Assembly (NCBI GenBank): GCA_913051905.1 | Contig: CAJXBY010000052.1 | Span: 1 to 14,525, forward strand | DNA: 14,525 bases | Reading direction: 5' to 3' | Source of the DNA: an uncultured Gammaproteobacteria bacterium | GTDB lineage: Bacteria; Pseudomonadota; Gammaproteobacteria; Arenicellales; UBA868 | Shown: one piece after another, positions 14,094 through 14,525 of the stretch | How positions within the stretch are numbered: position 1 is the first letter of the stretch | How the letters are laid out: each line of letters opens with the position of its first letter | The notes under the pieces: generated by a model | Told to the model about the DNA's origin: nothing | Database searches by the model: none | Seen by the model: the letters and a program-made list of their open reading frames with translations, nothing else | Made by a program: the position numbers and the translations under genes

Positions 14094-14525
14094 TCAGACA
14101 TCCTGATTTGCTAGGTCAAGGCGGTAAGCCGCAGCAGCGGTGTCGCGAAAAAGCTGCAGTTTCTCCCGGTCGGAGAAATCCTCAACCATAGATTTGTAGG
14201 CGTTGTAGAGCGAATCAAAATCGATTCGTAAACCGGCCACCGGAAAATTGCTGGCGAACATGCATCGTTCGGGTCCGAAAAGTTCGATGGTCTCCAGGAC
14301 GATAGCCCGGTTCTCGGAATAATTCCAGGGTGCGTTCTTGAGACCGAATTCCGACAGCTTGACCAGTGTGTTGGGCTCTGCGGCCATTGCGGTCATGGCG
14401 CTGCGCCACAGTTCCATGCCTGCCTCGCTGCGATCCCAAGGAAAGCCCGTGTGGTTGAGAATCACTGGTGTGGAGGAGATCAGTCGTACGATCTCGACCG
14501 CTTCGGCGAGATGCCACGGCGGGAC
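14094..14525 (-). CDS. Amidohydrolase-2 family protein, C-terminal part (5' end outside window)
   Basis: The minus-strand frame is open from the window edge to the TGA at 14094-14096, giving the last 143 residues. The true start lies beyond 14525; the GTG at 14465 is an internal Val, because the preceding residues (PPWHLAEAVEIV and onward) continue the family pattern. Recognisable parts are the strand VILNHTGFPWDR with the metal-site type His, the GMELWRSAM helix, TLVKLSEFG, and the ERCMFASNFPV segment, which matches the R.mfgSDfPv motif of PF04909 amidohydrolases. In that motif the aspartate is Asn here. Members are TIM-barrel metal hydrolases or decarboxylases acting on lactones, dicarboxylates or aryl acids. 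Substrate unknown. It is in line with the isochorismatase-fold gene but separated by 114 bases and a promoter. Confidence 0.85.
   Translation of the reverse strand, partial: VPPWHLAEAVEIVRLISSTPVILNHTGFPWDRSEAGMELWRSAMTAMAAEPNTLVKLSEFGLKNAPWNYSENRAIVLETIELFGPERCMFASNFPVAGLRIDFDSLYNAYKSMVEDFSDREKLQLFRDTAAAAYRLDLANQDV

Noticed and set aside
14215..14517. Alternative minus-strand frame of 100 codons overlapping the amidohydrolase
   Set aside because: The frame at 14094-14525 matches amidohydrolase-2 motifs along its full length; this one has no recognisable pattern.

Overview
The window looks like a piece of a bacterial chromosome, probably from a Pseudomonadota-type organism. This rests on tight gene packing, strong Shine-Dalgarno sites and the mix of HyuA/HyuB, DUF35, CaiC-like and TcuA-like families. 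The taxon is an inference from gene content only. I see no tRNA, rRNA, CRISPR array, insertion sequence or prophage gene, and no gene-free stretch over 300 bases. The longest gap is 9413-9597.

Plus strand, 1-9412: one tightly coupled catabolic operon. Gaps run from a 4-8 base overlap to 20 bases. In order: the 3' end of a hydantoinase A/oxoprolinase subunit, its B subunit, an Asp/Glu/hydantoin racemase-fold protein, a CaiC-like acyl-CoA ligase, an SCP2-type thiolase-fold protein, a fusion of a DUF35 zinc-ribbon/OB domain to a short-chain dehydrogenase (SDR) fold, a cyclase-family (PF04199) metal hydrolase, and a TcuA-like FAD dehydrogenase. A perfect inverted repeat covers the last codons of the flavoprotein gene.

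Plus strand, 9413-12824: a 185-base spacer with its own possible regulatory sites, then a short citrate-synthase-fold protein of citryl-CoA lyase type, a second acyl-CoA ligase and a SAM-dependent methyltransferase.

Minus strand, 12940-14525: a converging group with a DUF1330 protein, an isochorismatase-fold cysteine hydrolase with a good sigma70-like promoter, and the 3' end of an amidohydrolase-2 family gene. A long imperfect inverted repeat lies between the two converging groups.

Working together (inference): HyuAB would act on a lactam, hydantoin-like ring or ketone, using ATP. A ligase would then make a CoA thioester. The thiolase-fold/DUF35 pair and the citryl-CoA-lyase-like protein would break C-C bonds, and the flavoprotein and SDR parts would do redox steps. 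Ketone carboxylase, CoA ligase and thiolase together recall acetophenone catabolism. The amidase-type hydrolases (cyclase family, isochorismatase fold, amidohydrolase) would also fit an N-heterocycle or ureide substrate. The most striking point is that three neighbouring proteins (racemase-like, thiolase-like and SDR domain) all lack residues that are catalytic in their families. The operon may therefore run reactions not predictable from family names.
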